NCBI GenBank assembly: GCA_041392665.1
Contig: JAWKLQ010000023.1
Span: forward strand, 1 to 64,000
Reading direction: 5' to 3'
From: Flavilitoribacter sp020436695
Lineage (GTDB): Bacteria; Bacteroidota; Bacteroidia; Chitinophagales; Saprospiraceae
Length of the DNA stretch: 64,000 nucleotides
Shown here: piece by piece, positions 1-7,483 of the stretch
Position numbering within the stretch: the stretch's first letter is position 1
Layout of the letters: each line of letters begins with the position of its first letter
The notes under the pieces: model-generated
Databases searched by the model: none
The model's input: the letters and a program-made list of their open reading frames with translations, nothing else
What the model was told of the DNA's origin: nothing
Position numbers and translations under genes: made by a program

Positions 1-1647
1 AGAAGCGGGTGTAGTACCTGTCATGATCATCTGGAAGCCAGTGTCGGGCCCAGCTATGAATCGATCGCCATGCGGTACGAGCCGGGGAAGGCAACCGTAG
101 ATCTGCTGGCTCAAAGTGTACGGAACGGCAGCACCGGAAAATGGGGAACTGCGGCTATGATCCCACACCCGGATCTGGCACAGGATGATATTGAGCGGAT
201 GGTGCGTTACATCCTCTCGCTTCGGCCGAAAGAACCGAGACAGGCCTCCGCCCTCCCGGCAGTTGAGGAGATCTCTGCCGATCCTGCCATTCCCGGTTTT
301 GGAGCTCCTTTGACGGATGTGCATCCGGCCTTTACCCTGCAAACCATCCGGCCGGACGGGTTCAAGCCCCGCGTAGGTGGTATGGCCTTTTTGCCGGACG
401 GACGTCTGCTGGTGAGTACCTGGGATTCCATTGGCGGTGTGTACGCACTGGAGGGTGTGGAAACGGGAGATACGCAGCAGATCAAGGTACAACAGATTGC
501 CAGCGGGCTATCCGAACCCTTAGGGCTTACTACGGTTGGCGATGAGATCTTTGTGATGCAGAAGCACGAGTTGACACAACTGATCGATCACGATCAGGAC
601 GGTATAACCGATGAATACTTATCCATCAATCATAGTTTTGGAGCCACTCCTGATTTTCATGAGTTTTCCTACGGACTGGTTTATCAGGATGGGTACTTTT
701 ACGGCGGACTGGGGTTGGCCATGCGCCTGATGTCGCACGAAGAACAGCTGCCCGACCGGGGGACGATCTTTAAGGCCGGCCGTGACGGTTCGTTTGAGCT
801 TATTGCCAATGGTTTACGGCAACCGAATGGGATTGGTATCGCCGTAGATAACGATATCTTTTTCACGGAAAACCAGGGCCAATGGGTGCCGGCCTGTAAA
901 CTGATCCATTTGCAGCCGGGAAGTTTTTACGGTTGTGAATTCGGTACGGCTGAGCGGTATACCGGCCGGGAAGCAGTACCGCCGGCCGTCTGGTTGCCGC
1001 AGGATGAGATCGGAAATTCGCCGAGTCAGCCATTACTACTGGATCTTGGGCCTTATCAGGGCCAGCTCATTTACGGAGAAGTAACCCACGGTGGAGTTAA
1101 GCGGGTATTTCTGGAAAAGATCAACGGAGCTTATCAGGGCTGTGTCTTCCGGTTTATGCAGGGGTTGGAAGCCGGCATCAACCGGATGGCCTGGGGTCCC
1201 GACGGCGGCCTCTACGTCGGAGGAGTGGGAATGAACGGAGGCTGGTCGCATCTGGGAAGGCAGTTCGGTCTCCAAAAACTGGTATTCAACGGAAATATTC
1301 CCTTTGAAATACTGGCCATGCGCGCTGAAGCAGGAGGTTTTGAGATCGAATTTACACATCCGGTGACACCAGATCCCGAAAGCCTGCTTTCCCTGATCCA
1401 TCTACAGCAATGGTATTACGAAGCCACCCCACGTTATGGTGGCCCCAAACTGGGCCTGGAAGATCTGAAGATCTCCACGCTGACCATTTCGGAGGATGGA
1501 AAACATGTACATGTGCAGCTGCCAGGGTTAAAACCGGGCCACGTCGTCTATCTGAATATAAGTCCCAAACTGAGCAGTGCTGCTGGTGAACGCCTGTGGA
1601 GCGGAGAGGCTTGGTATACTCTGAACAACATGGTTGATGAGTTATAA
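1..1647 (+). CDS. c-type cytochrome / beta-propeller dehydrogenase-like protein, 5' partial
   Basis: The reading frame is open from base 1, so the gene starts upstream of the window; the first ATG at position 70 is not the start. The heme motif CSTCH lies at visible residues 4-8, and a likely axial Met lies in TAAMIPHPDL near residue 53, followed by the usual closing helix (MVRYILSL). From about residue 100 the protein becomes a propeller-like domain (FLPDGRLLVSTWD, LSEPLGL, GLRQPNGIG), resembling the heme-binding membrane-bound or secreted dehydrogenases common in Bacteroidota and Planctomycetes. DHDQDGITDEY looks like a calcium loop. It is probably a periplasmic sugar or alcohol oxidase that passes electrons to its own heme. 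The substrate cannot be read. The enolase-superfamily gene follows after 64 bases, suggesting a shared catabolic operon. Confidence 0.75.
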   Translation, partial: RSGCSTCHDHLEASVGPSYESIAMRYEPGKATVDLLAQSVRNGSTGKWGTAAMIPHPDLAQDDIERMVRYILSLRPKEPRQASALPAVEEISADPAIPGFGAPLTDVHPAFTLQTIRPDGFKPRVGGMAFLPDGRLLVSTWDSIGGVYALEGVETGDTQQIKVQQIASGLSEPLGLTTVGDEIFVMQKHELTQLIDHDQDGITDEYLSINHSFGATPDFHEFSYGLVYQDGYFYGGLGLAMRLMSHEEQLPDRGTIFKAGRDGSFELIANGLRQPNGIGIAVDNDIFFTENQGQWVPACKLIHLQPGSFYGCEFGTAERYTGREAVPPAVWLPQDEIGNSPSQPLLLDLGPYQGQLIYGEVTHGGVKRVFLEKINGAYQGCVFRFMQGLEAGINRMAWGPDGGLYVGGVGMNGGWSHLGRQFGLQKLVFNGNIPFEILAMRAEAGGFEIEFTHPVTPDPESLLSLIHLQQWYYEATPRYGGPKLGLEDLKISTLTISEDGKHVHVQLPGLKPGHVVYLNISPKLSSAAGERLWSGEAWYTLNNMVDEL

Positions 1648-1648
1648 A

Positions 1649-1696
1649 TGATGATTGATCATCCATCAATTATCACTCATCAATTATCAATCATCA
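1649..1696. repeat. inverted repeat after the cytochrome gene
   Basis: TGATGATTGAT (1649-1659) is the exact reverse complement of ATCAATCATCA (1686-1696). The loop between them is itself made of CATCAATTATCA-type repeats. It begins two bases after the stop codon and fills the gap before the next start. It has no T-tract, so it is more likely an mRNA-stabilising hairpin or a processing site than a terminator. Confidence 0.5.
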
Positions 1697-1711
1697 CTCA
1701 TTACCCAAGTC

Positions 1712-3121
1712 ATGGATAAAACCAATCTTTCCCGTCGAACCTTTTTGCATCAATCCGCCCTGACGGTGGCCGGATTGCCTTTTGCATCATCCTTAAATAT
1801 CGGAAACTTGAATCATCCTGCAACCGCATTAAAACCCTTGCAGATCACCGGGGTTAATTCCAATTTTGAGCGTGAACCTCTGCTTAAACCCTTTGGTTTT
1901 AAAGGTGGTGCTATTACCAACGTCTGGCAGTCGATCGCCATGCTGGAGAACGAAGCCGGAACTCAGAAGATGGGACTGGGTACCCAGAGTGTGCTGTGGT
2001 CCGACTCTAAAGTGTTTGCCGCCCATTCCGAAAACGGCGGGAATGCCCTGATGTTTGCCATGACCGAACGTGCCCTGCAACTGATTAAAGGCCGGTCATT
2101 TGAATCGCCTATAGCTATGTTGGATGATGTGTTGGAAGATGTGCTGGAATACGGTCGCCAGATCACCGGCAATCAGGAATTGCGTAAGACCTTTGCATTG
2201 AATGCGCTGGTACCGGTAGACAATGCGGCCTGGTTGTTGTATGCGGCTGAAAACGGTATTGATCAGTTTGATGATTTGATCCCGGCCAATTACCGGAACG
2301 GGCTGTCGGCGCGGCATAATAAGGTGGCCAGTATTCCCGCCCTGGGTTACGGTACACCGATAGACACGATCAAAGGATTGGCCGATCAGGGATTTTTCAT
2401 TATGAAGATCAAGATCGGCGCGCCGGGAGATCAGGCAACGATGCTGGAGAAAGATAAAGCTTTCCTGAAGGCTATCCATGATGGGATCGGCCATTATGAA
2501 TCAGCTCATGCCCCCAACGGAAAGTTGCCTTACTACTTTGATGCAAACGGGCGTTACGAAAGCCAGGATACCCTGCACCGCTTTCTGGATTACGCGGAGC
2601 AGATCGGTGCACTGGAGCAGATCGCAGTGATGGAAGAACCCTTCGGAGAACACAACCATAGTTCGGTGGCAAGTATTACCGATCGGGGGCCGCGGGTAGC
2701 AGCCGACGAAAGTGCGCATACTGATGCAGATGCCATTGACCGGATAGAGCAGGGCTACAATTGCATCGCACTGAAAGCTGTGGCCAAGACCATGAGCATG
2801 ACCATGAAGATCGCTCAGGCTGCATACGAGCGTCAGGTTCCCTGTTTTTGCGCTGATCTGACCGTCAATCCCATTTTGGTCGACTGGAACAAGATCGTGG
2901 CTGCCCGCCTGCCTGCTTTCCCCGGTTGGAATATCGGTATGCAGGAAACCAACGGCTGGCAAAATTATCGCAACTGGAATAAGATGATGGAACGTTACCC
3001 CATGCGATTGGCCAACTGGGTGACCTCCAGGGAAGGCGTATATGAAACGGGCGAAGCCTTCTGGAAGAAAAGTGGCGGCATCTTTACCGAATCGGACTAT
3101 TATAAAAAGCTGGTGAGTTAG
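1712..3121 (+). CDS. Tat-exported enolase-superfamily protein (mandelate racemase / muconate lactonizing type)
   Basis: A 469-residue protein beginning MDKTNLSRRTFLHQSA, a clear twin-arginine signal (SRRTFL); this is why the ATG at 1712 is preferred to an in-frame ATG 57 bases upstream. The barrel shows the superfamily signatures in order: a KxK pair (IMKIKIGAPG), a metal ligand strand YFDANGRYES, EEP in VMEEPFGE, ADES in VAADESAHTD, and a later lysine in NCIALKAVAKT. These fit Mg2+-dependent proton abstraction next to a carboxylate, as in dipeptide epimerases and sugar-acid dehydratases. Substrate is not identifiable. Export by Tat fits a folded metalloprotein working in the periplasm with the preceding cytochrome/dehydrogenase. 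Family confident, specific reaction unknown. Confidence 0.8.
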   Translation: MDKTNLSRRTFLHQSALTVAGLPFASSLNIGNLNHPATALKPLQITGVNSNFEREPLLKPFGFKGGAITNVWQSIAMLENEAGTQKMGLGTQSVLWSDSKVFAAHSENGGNALMFAMTERALQLIKGRSFESPIAMLDDVLEDVLEYGRQITGNQELRKTFALNALVPVDNAAWLLYAAENGIDQFDDLIPANYRNGLSARHNKVASIPALGYGTPIDTIKGLADQGFFIMKIKIGAPGDQATMLEKDKAFLKAIHDGIGHYESAHAPNGKLPYYFDANGRYESQDTLHRFLDYAEQIGALEQIAVMEEPFGEHNHSSVASITDRGPRVAADESAHTDADAIDRIEQGYNCIALKAVAKTMSMTMKIAQAAYERQVPCFCADLTVNPILVDWNKIVAARLPAFPGWNIGMQETNGWQNYRNWNKMMERYPMRLANWVTSREGVYETGEAFWKKSGGIFTESDYYKKLVS

Positions 3122-3128
3122 ATAGGAG

Positions 3129-3166
3129 TGAGGAAGTGAGACAGTGAGTTCACTCTCACTTCCTCA
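3129..3166. terminator. strong palindrome between convergent genes (likely bidirectional terminator)
   Basis: TGAGGAAGTGAGA (3129-3141) pairs perfectly with TCTCACTTCCTCA (3154-3166), and the loop can pair further (AGTGA with TCACT). It lies eight bases after the stop of the enolase-like gene and 19 bases before the stop of the minus-strand acyltransferase gene. It has no clear T-run, so factor-independent termination is inferred from position and stem strength. Confidence 0.6.
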
Positions 3167-3184
3167 TCCACTCACCTCTAGCTC

Positions 3185-4114
3185 CTACGGTTCCCACCTA
3201 TCCAGGAAACGATAGAGCCGGGAGTTGTACTTCCAGAGGCGAAAATAGGGCGTTTGCCGTGCACCAAATCGACGCCGGACCGCTTCAATGGAAGGGATCA
3301 TACTGCCTTCGAAATCGAACTCTGTCAGTTGTAAGGTATTTCTGGCATATTCGATACATTTCCAGATCAGCCAGATACCGGCATGCTTATTTCGAAACCG
3401 GGGATCATCGCCCGCCAGATGGAAATAAGCGCGCTGCCTGTCCCAGATCAGGTAAGCTACGGCGTAGATCTGCTCCTGAGCGTCGAGCGCGAAAAGTTCC
3501 CGGGCCTGATGATCGTTCAGGGCCTGATCGTGGCGTTCCAGTTGCGTAATAGAGTAGGGGATTTTGATCTGTTGCCGGTCGAAACTCATCTTGTTGATCC
3601 GGTAAAATTCGGATAAGGAGAGATCGTGTCGCAAGCTGAAGAACTGATCCGCTTTCCTGATCTCCCGGCGATTATTGTACCGGATGCCGTCCAGTGTTTG
3701 TTCCAGGTCAGCAATATTCAGTCGGTAGGTGTAACGGGTGGTCTGCCGGAATCCGGCCCAGCGAAAAGGCAGCCAGTTGGTAAATTCCGGATGCATATCC
3801 AGTTTGAAACTGTCAAAGGCCGGGAGTTGGCGGATAAGACCGGCATAGAGTTGGTGCTGGTTACTCAGGGTGCGGTGATCGGGATGCAGGACCGGGCCGA
3901 GATATTTGACAAAAGGCGGCAGTACAATAGACCGGAAGATCCATTTCTTTTTGAAAAAATAGGGAAGAGCGGCTACTACCTCGTCTTCATGCCAAAGCAA
4001 GGCTGCGTCCCAGATTTCGGTTTGTTGTGCAGCATCCAGATACCAGGGCTGCAGAAAAACCGGCAGATCGGGCAGGGTTTTACAAAACTGACGGTAACTG
4101 GCTTGGTTGGACAT
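3185..4114 (-). CDS. GNAT/FemAB-like acyltransferase (Acetyltransf_6 type)
   Basis: A 309-residue cytosolic protein with no signal or membrane segment. The C-terminal half has the pattern of FemAB/BioF2-like GNAT proteins: AVAYLIWDRQRAYFHLAGDD, then IWLIWKCIEYA, then FDFEGSMIPSIEAVRRRFGA, where the FDFEGS strand is characteristic. Such enzymes move acyl or aminoacyl groups to amines in cell-wall or polysaccharide precursors. The start lies 13 bases after the stop of the O-methyltransferase gene, so the two are probably one operon read leftward. Acceptor and donor are unknown. Confidence 0.65.
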   Translation of the reverse strand: MSNQASYRQFCKTLPDLPVFLQPWYLDAAQQTEIWDAALLWHEDEVVAALPYFFKKKWIFRSIVLPPFVKYLGPVLHPDHRTLSNQHQLYAGLIRQLPAFDSFKLDMHPEFTNWLPFRWAGFRQTTRYTYRLNIADLEQTLDGIRYNNRREIRKADQFFSLRHDLSLSEFYRINKMSFDRQQIKIPYSITQLERHDQALNDHQARELFALDAQEQIYAVAYLIWDRQRAYFHLAGDDPRFRNKHAGIWLIWKCIEYARNTLQLTEFDFEGSMIPSIEAVRRRFGARQTPYFRLWKYNSRLYRFLDRWEP

Positions 4115-4127
4115 GAGCGGTACGGAC

Positions 4128-4775
4128 TTATCGCTTTTGTATGATGAAAAGACCGTCCCGTAAAGGTAGCATTAATTTATCCACGCGATCATCATCGCGG
4201 ATCATCTCGTTGAATTGATGGAGCACCCGGGTGTCCTTATCCTGCTCTTTCTGTAGTACCTTTCCACTCCACAGAACATTATCGGCCAGCAGCAATCCTC
4301 CGGAAGGCATCCGGTCGATAAGCTGGTGGTAATACCTCTCGTAATGTTGCTTGCCGGCATCCAAAAAAATAAGATCGAATTCTCCCGGGAGTTCGGGGAT
4401 GATCTCCAGGGCATCCCCGATATGCAGTTGTACTTGGTGGGTCAGGCCTGCTTTTCCCAGGTATTTTCGTATGATGTATTCCAGTTCCGGGTTGACTTCA
4501 ATAGTATGCATCTCTCCGCCAGCTGCTAATCCACGGGCCAGACATATGGTAGCATAGCCGGTAAAGGTACCTACTTCCAATATACGCCTGGGGCTTTTAA
4601 GCCGACTGATGAGGGAAAGAAGTTGCCCCTGAAGTGCACCGGTGATCATTTGCGGAGCAAGCGTTTTCAGGCCGGTTTCTCTTTCCAGTTCATATAGAAC
4701 GGGATCCGGTTGGCTGGAGTGGGCTTCGCAGTAATCATGCAGTGTGGTGGCCAGGCGGCTCATTCTTAGGTCCAT
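4128..4775 (-). CDS. class I SAM-dependent O-methyltransferase (caffeoyl-CoA/catechol OMT-like)
   Basis: A 215-residue protein of the usual length for bacterial metal-dependent O-methyltransferases. SAM motif I is RRILEVGTFTGYATICLA, the acidic strand-2 end is MHTIEVNPE, and the metal/catalytic segment is FDLIFLDAGKQHYERYY followed by LLLADNVLWSGKV. These match the caffeoyl-CoA O-methyltransferase-like group, which methylates catechol-type hydroxyls or, in some bacteria, tRNA 5-hydroxyuridine (TrmR). Which applies is not visible. It is the first gene of a two-gene leftward unit and is divergent from the exopolysaccharide locus. Confidence 0.8.
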   Translation of the reverse strand: MDLRMSRLATTLHDYCEAHSSQPDPVLYELERETGLKTLAPQMITGALQGQLLSLISRLKSPRRILEVGTFTGYATICLARGLAAGGEMHTIEVNPELEYIIRKYLGKAGLTHQVQLHIGDALEIIPELPGEFDLIFLDAGKQHYERYYHQLIDRMPSGGLLLADNVLWSGKVLQKEQDKDTRVLHQFNEMIRDDDRVDKLMLPLRDGLFIIQKR

Positions 4776-5259
4776 ACAACGTACTTACTTAACAACGATC
4801 TGATCATATTTGATTTTGGAAATGTTAATATTTTTTTTTTAAAGGGGTAAAGTTTGAATTTTTCTGTCCATTTTCCGGAATTTGACCTAATAAAATTAAA
4901 TTTAAAGGAACAGATCGGTAAAAATGGTTATATTATAGTTAGGAGTTTATATCGTCGCAGGACTTTTGGAATAAAATTTTGAAATTGGAGTGATTACAGA
5001 ATGAAAGAATTTGAATTTATATAATGGTGAATAAAGTGTTGGTAATCTCAAATTCCATTTTTGTAACAATGAAGTTGCGGGTATCCACTCCTATCAGCCG
5101 GAAAGAGATGCCCGATGGCTGATATTAGGTTATTAACTAATAAGAATAGGTTGATATCCGAAAAAAATAAAGACGAACTTACCAGAGAATGTTGTTGTTA
5201 AGTAAACATTAATCAGTGTGAAGAACTCTATAAAATAACAAGAAGGCCAATTTTTTTTT
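4776..5259. other. AT-rich gene-free region upstream of the exopolysaccharide promoter
   Basis: About 480 bases without a credible gene. They contain A/T runs and one clear hairpin: TATCAGCC (5092-5099) with GGCTGATA (5117-5124). This stretch should hold the promoter of the leftward O-methyltransferase gene, but I could not find a good TAnnTTTG on the minus strand. Confidence 0.4.
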
Positions 5260-5290
5260 TTGAATAAGAAACAAAATTTACCTACTTTCG
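5260..5290 (+). promoter_or_regulatory. predicted promoter of the exopolysaccharide locus
   Basis: TTG at 5260-5262 (end of an 11-T run), a 20-base spacer, then TACTTTCG at 5283-5290. This fits the Bacteroidota consensus TTG-N19/21-TAnnTTTG with one mismatch. Transcription would begin near 5297, giving a leader of about 610 nt before upxY. Confidence 0.6.
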
Positions 5291-5296
5291 TAACAT

Positions 5297-5906
5297 GAAT
5301 TTTAGGACGTAATCAAAAAACGTTCTTTAATCCATGCATTAGTTTTAAAAAAAAATACGTGACTCAAGACTTACTGCCTTGAGAAACGTGATTTCTCTGA
5401 GACCCAAACACGATGTAAACGAGCAAACCTACTTATCGGCGCCCCGCCAGCACTAAAGAATAGTCATAGTCATTAGGAACAAATTTACATCGAGCAGAGG
5501 TCATTATCTCCCTTGTGGTGTCTGCTTTAGTTATTTATCACCCCCAAAATAATAATCCCAATGAAACCGACAGATCCTTACTAATCAGTACTCGCAGTTG
5601 TTAGATATTTTCTTGATCGCCATGAAGAAATGTCTTCCCCCCTTTAGCCTTTAGCTAGGAGGTCTGCTTTCCAGCGGGCACAGAAACATGCAACCTTACA
5701 ATCCCTTTACGAACATTCTTCGTCTTTTGCCGGAGATTGAAGGGAGTATTATGGCTCAGGTAGAACAGTGTACTTGAAGAAGGCGGAGCCATACCCAAGC
5801 TGAAACACTATTGTATAATCCCAAGCCAGGCAATGGCATGAGAGCGTGACCTGAAGTACAACCACTACCAATTATGGTTCGCTTTTAGCCAAAAACAAAT
5901 GCTTAC
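5297..5906 (+). promoter_or_regulatory. long structured 5' leader of upxY
   Basis: About 610 nt with no substantial ORF. It contains two hairpins: ACGT-g-ACTCAAG (5357-5368) with CTTGAG-aa-ACGT (5378-5389), and ATGGCTC (5751-5757) with GAGCCAT (5786-5792). A 29-codon ORF (5688-5777) starts 24 bases after AGGAGGT (5657-5663), and its stop codon lies inside the second hairpin. Long leaders precede upxY genes in Bacteroides capsule loci; a regulatory role here is inferred. Confidence 0.45.
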
Positions 5907-6440
5907 ATGAAACAACCATCTAAAGAAATTAATATGTGGTTTGCTGTGCTTACCAGGAACCGTTGCGAAAAAGCGGTACAACGGTTTTTGGAGATGCAAC
6001 AGATCAAACATTATTTGCCGATCATCAGCCTTCCCCGTCTGCATGGAACCCGCCGCCGGATCGTTAATCGTCCGCTAATTCCTGGATACATTTTTGTGCA
6101 TATCTCCTTATATGAATACGTTCGCGTACTACAGACCGAACATGTTGTCGATCTGGTGCGTTTTGGAACGGAATTGATCCCCATTCCTCAAGAGGAGATC
6201 GACCTGTTGAAAAAATTCTGCATGAATGTCGATCACGAAATCATCATAGGCCGGCCCCGATACCAACCCGGTGATATTGTCCAGGTGATCTCCGGACCGC
6301 TCAAAGGCGTGATCGGAAAGTTAATGAACGTACAAGGCCGAAAGAATCTAGTCGTTGAACTGAAAAACGTAGGGTATTCGTTTCAGATCGTTGAAATGAA
6401 GCCGCAGCATGTTCGATGTCTAAGCGTAATGGGCGTTTGA
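5907..6440 (+). CDS. UpxY-type NusG paralogue, transcription antiterminator
   Basis: A 177-residue protein. The NusG N-terminal domain runs from about residue 9 (MWFAVLTRNRCEKAVQRFL, LPIISLPRL, RPLIPGYIFVHI), and a KOW motif lies near residue 121 (YQPGDIVQVISGPLKGVIGKL). This is the architecture of UpxY proteins, which head capsule operons of Bacteroidota and act in cis on elongating RNA polymerase. The start could also be the ATG at 5934, where the conserved WFAVLTR begins. It is the first gene after the promoter and leader. A terminator-like stem follows immediately before the export gene, which fits an antitermination role. Family assignment is firm; target specificity is inferred. Confidence 0.9.
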   Translation: MKQPSKEINMWFAVLTRNRCEKAVQRFLEMQQIKHYLPIISLPRLHGTRRRIVNRPLIPGYIFVHISLYEYVRVLQTEHVVDLVRFGTELIPIPQEEIDLLKKFCMNVDHEIIIGRPRYQPGDIVQVISGPLKGVIGKLMNVQGRKNLVVELKNVGYSFQIVEMKPQHVRCLSVMGV

Positions 6441-6564
6441 ACGCGCCCTCTCCGTCAGCACCAGGCTGATAAATATAAACACTACTTTTCCGGTTAAGTC
6501 AAAAACCGATTTATTCCGGATGCAACAACACTATGAAACACTGAATCTGTAATCGATTTTGTAC

Positions 6565-6643
6565 AAAGCCAGGCCCCATCATGATTGACAACAGATCCTT
6601 GAAGAATTTACATGTTTTTAAATATCAAAGGGACCTGGCTTTT
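6565..6643 (+). terminator. terminator-like stem between upxY and the export operon
   Basis: AAAGCCAGG-c-CC (6565-6576) pairs with GG-ga-CCTGGCTTT (6630-6643), followed directly by TTTTGCTTT. The loop is about 53 nt, unusually long. It ends 20 bases before the start of the export lipoprotein gene, so transcripts must pass it to reach the locus. Confidence 0.5.
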
Positions 6644-6663
6644 TTGCTTTAAACGTACAACTA

Positions 6664-7443
6664 ATGAGAACCATATTGATCGCTGTTTCGAGTGTCTTTT
6701 TTATGATGTCATTTTACGCCTGCATTCCCTATGACCGGTTGGTGAATTATAAAGTGGAGGCATCTTATCTTGATTCAGTGGCTATCAGAAATGCTCCGGA
6801 CATCAGAATTCAGCCCGGAGACGTATTGAAAATACAGGTCTACGGACCGGATGAGACCACGATAAAACCGTATAATCTAAGCCCGGGTAACGGGAATGAC
6901 AATTTTACCAGCATTGCATCGGTACAATTGTCAGGCTACTTGGTAGATCAGCGGGGAGTGATCGATTTCCCGGTCATCGGCGAGATGAAACTAGGTGGAT
7001 TAACCACTACGGAAGCTAAAAATCTGGTAAAGTCCAGATTGCTGGAAGACCTGAAAGATGTGGTGGTCAACCTCCGATTGCTCAACTTCCAGGTTACCGT
7101 TTCGGGAGAAGTGCAACGACCAGGTTCCTTTTTTGTGGTCAACGAACGCATTACGCTTCCGGAGGCCCTGACCCAGGCCGGCGATATGACCAACTATGCC
7201 GACCGAAGCAATGTATTGATCGTGCGCGAGGTGAATGGAGTGCGGACCTTTAACCGGGTCAATTTACAGTCTTCCAATTTATTTCAGTCGGACATGTTTT
7301 ATTTAAAACAAAATGACTTCATATATGTAGAGCCCATCACGGCAAAAACGGGTGCAGTACAGGATCAATCCAATAAGACGCTACCCATCATTACAGCTAC
7401 GGCAACCCTCATTGCAGTAGCGGTGAGTATTCTGAGGAAATGA
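6664..7443 (+). CDS. polysaccharide export outer-membrane lipoprotein (Wza/BexD-like)
   Basis: A 259-residue protein with a lipoprotein signal ending in the lipobox SFYAC (Cys 20). A Poly_export domain follows (IRIQPGDVLKIQVYGPDE, then DQRGVIDFPVIGEMKLGG), then an SLBB domain (VTVSGEVQRPGSFFV, ITLPEALTQAGDMTNYAD, LKQNDFIYVEP). A C-terminal hydrophobic helix (ITATATLIAVAVSIL) ends the protein, as is usual in Bacteroidota members. It should form the outer-membrane channel that works with the adjacent Wzc-like protein. It is shorter than E. coli Wza because it carries fewer SLBB repeats. Confidence 0.9.
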   Translation: MRTILIAVSSVFFMMSFYACIPYDRLVNYKVEASYLDSVAIRNAPDIRIQPGDVLKIQVYGPDETTIKPYNLSPGNGNDNFTSIASVQLSGYLVDQRGVIDFPVIGEMKLGGLTTTEAKNLVKSRLLEDLKDVVVNLRLLNFQVTVSGEVQRPGSFFVVNERITLPEALTQAGDMTNYADRSNVLIVREVNGVRTFNRVNLQSSNLFQSDMFYLKQNDFIYVEPITAKTGAVQDQSNKTLPIITATATLIAVAVSILRK

Positions 7444-7483
7444 TTCAAAAACACACTCGTTTATTTTTTAAACCACAGTCATC

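Noticed and set aside
5622..5654. A 10-codon ORF (MKKCLPPFSL) in the upxY leader
   Set aside because: Too short, no ribosome site and no regulatory codon run convincing enough to call a leader peptide.
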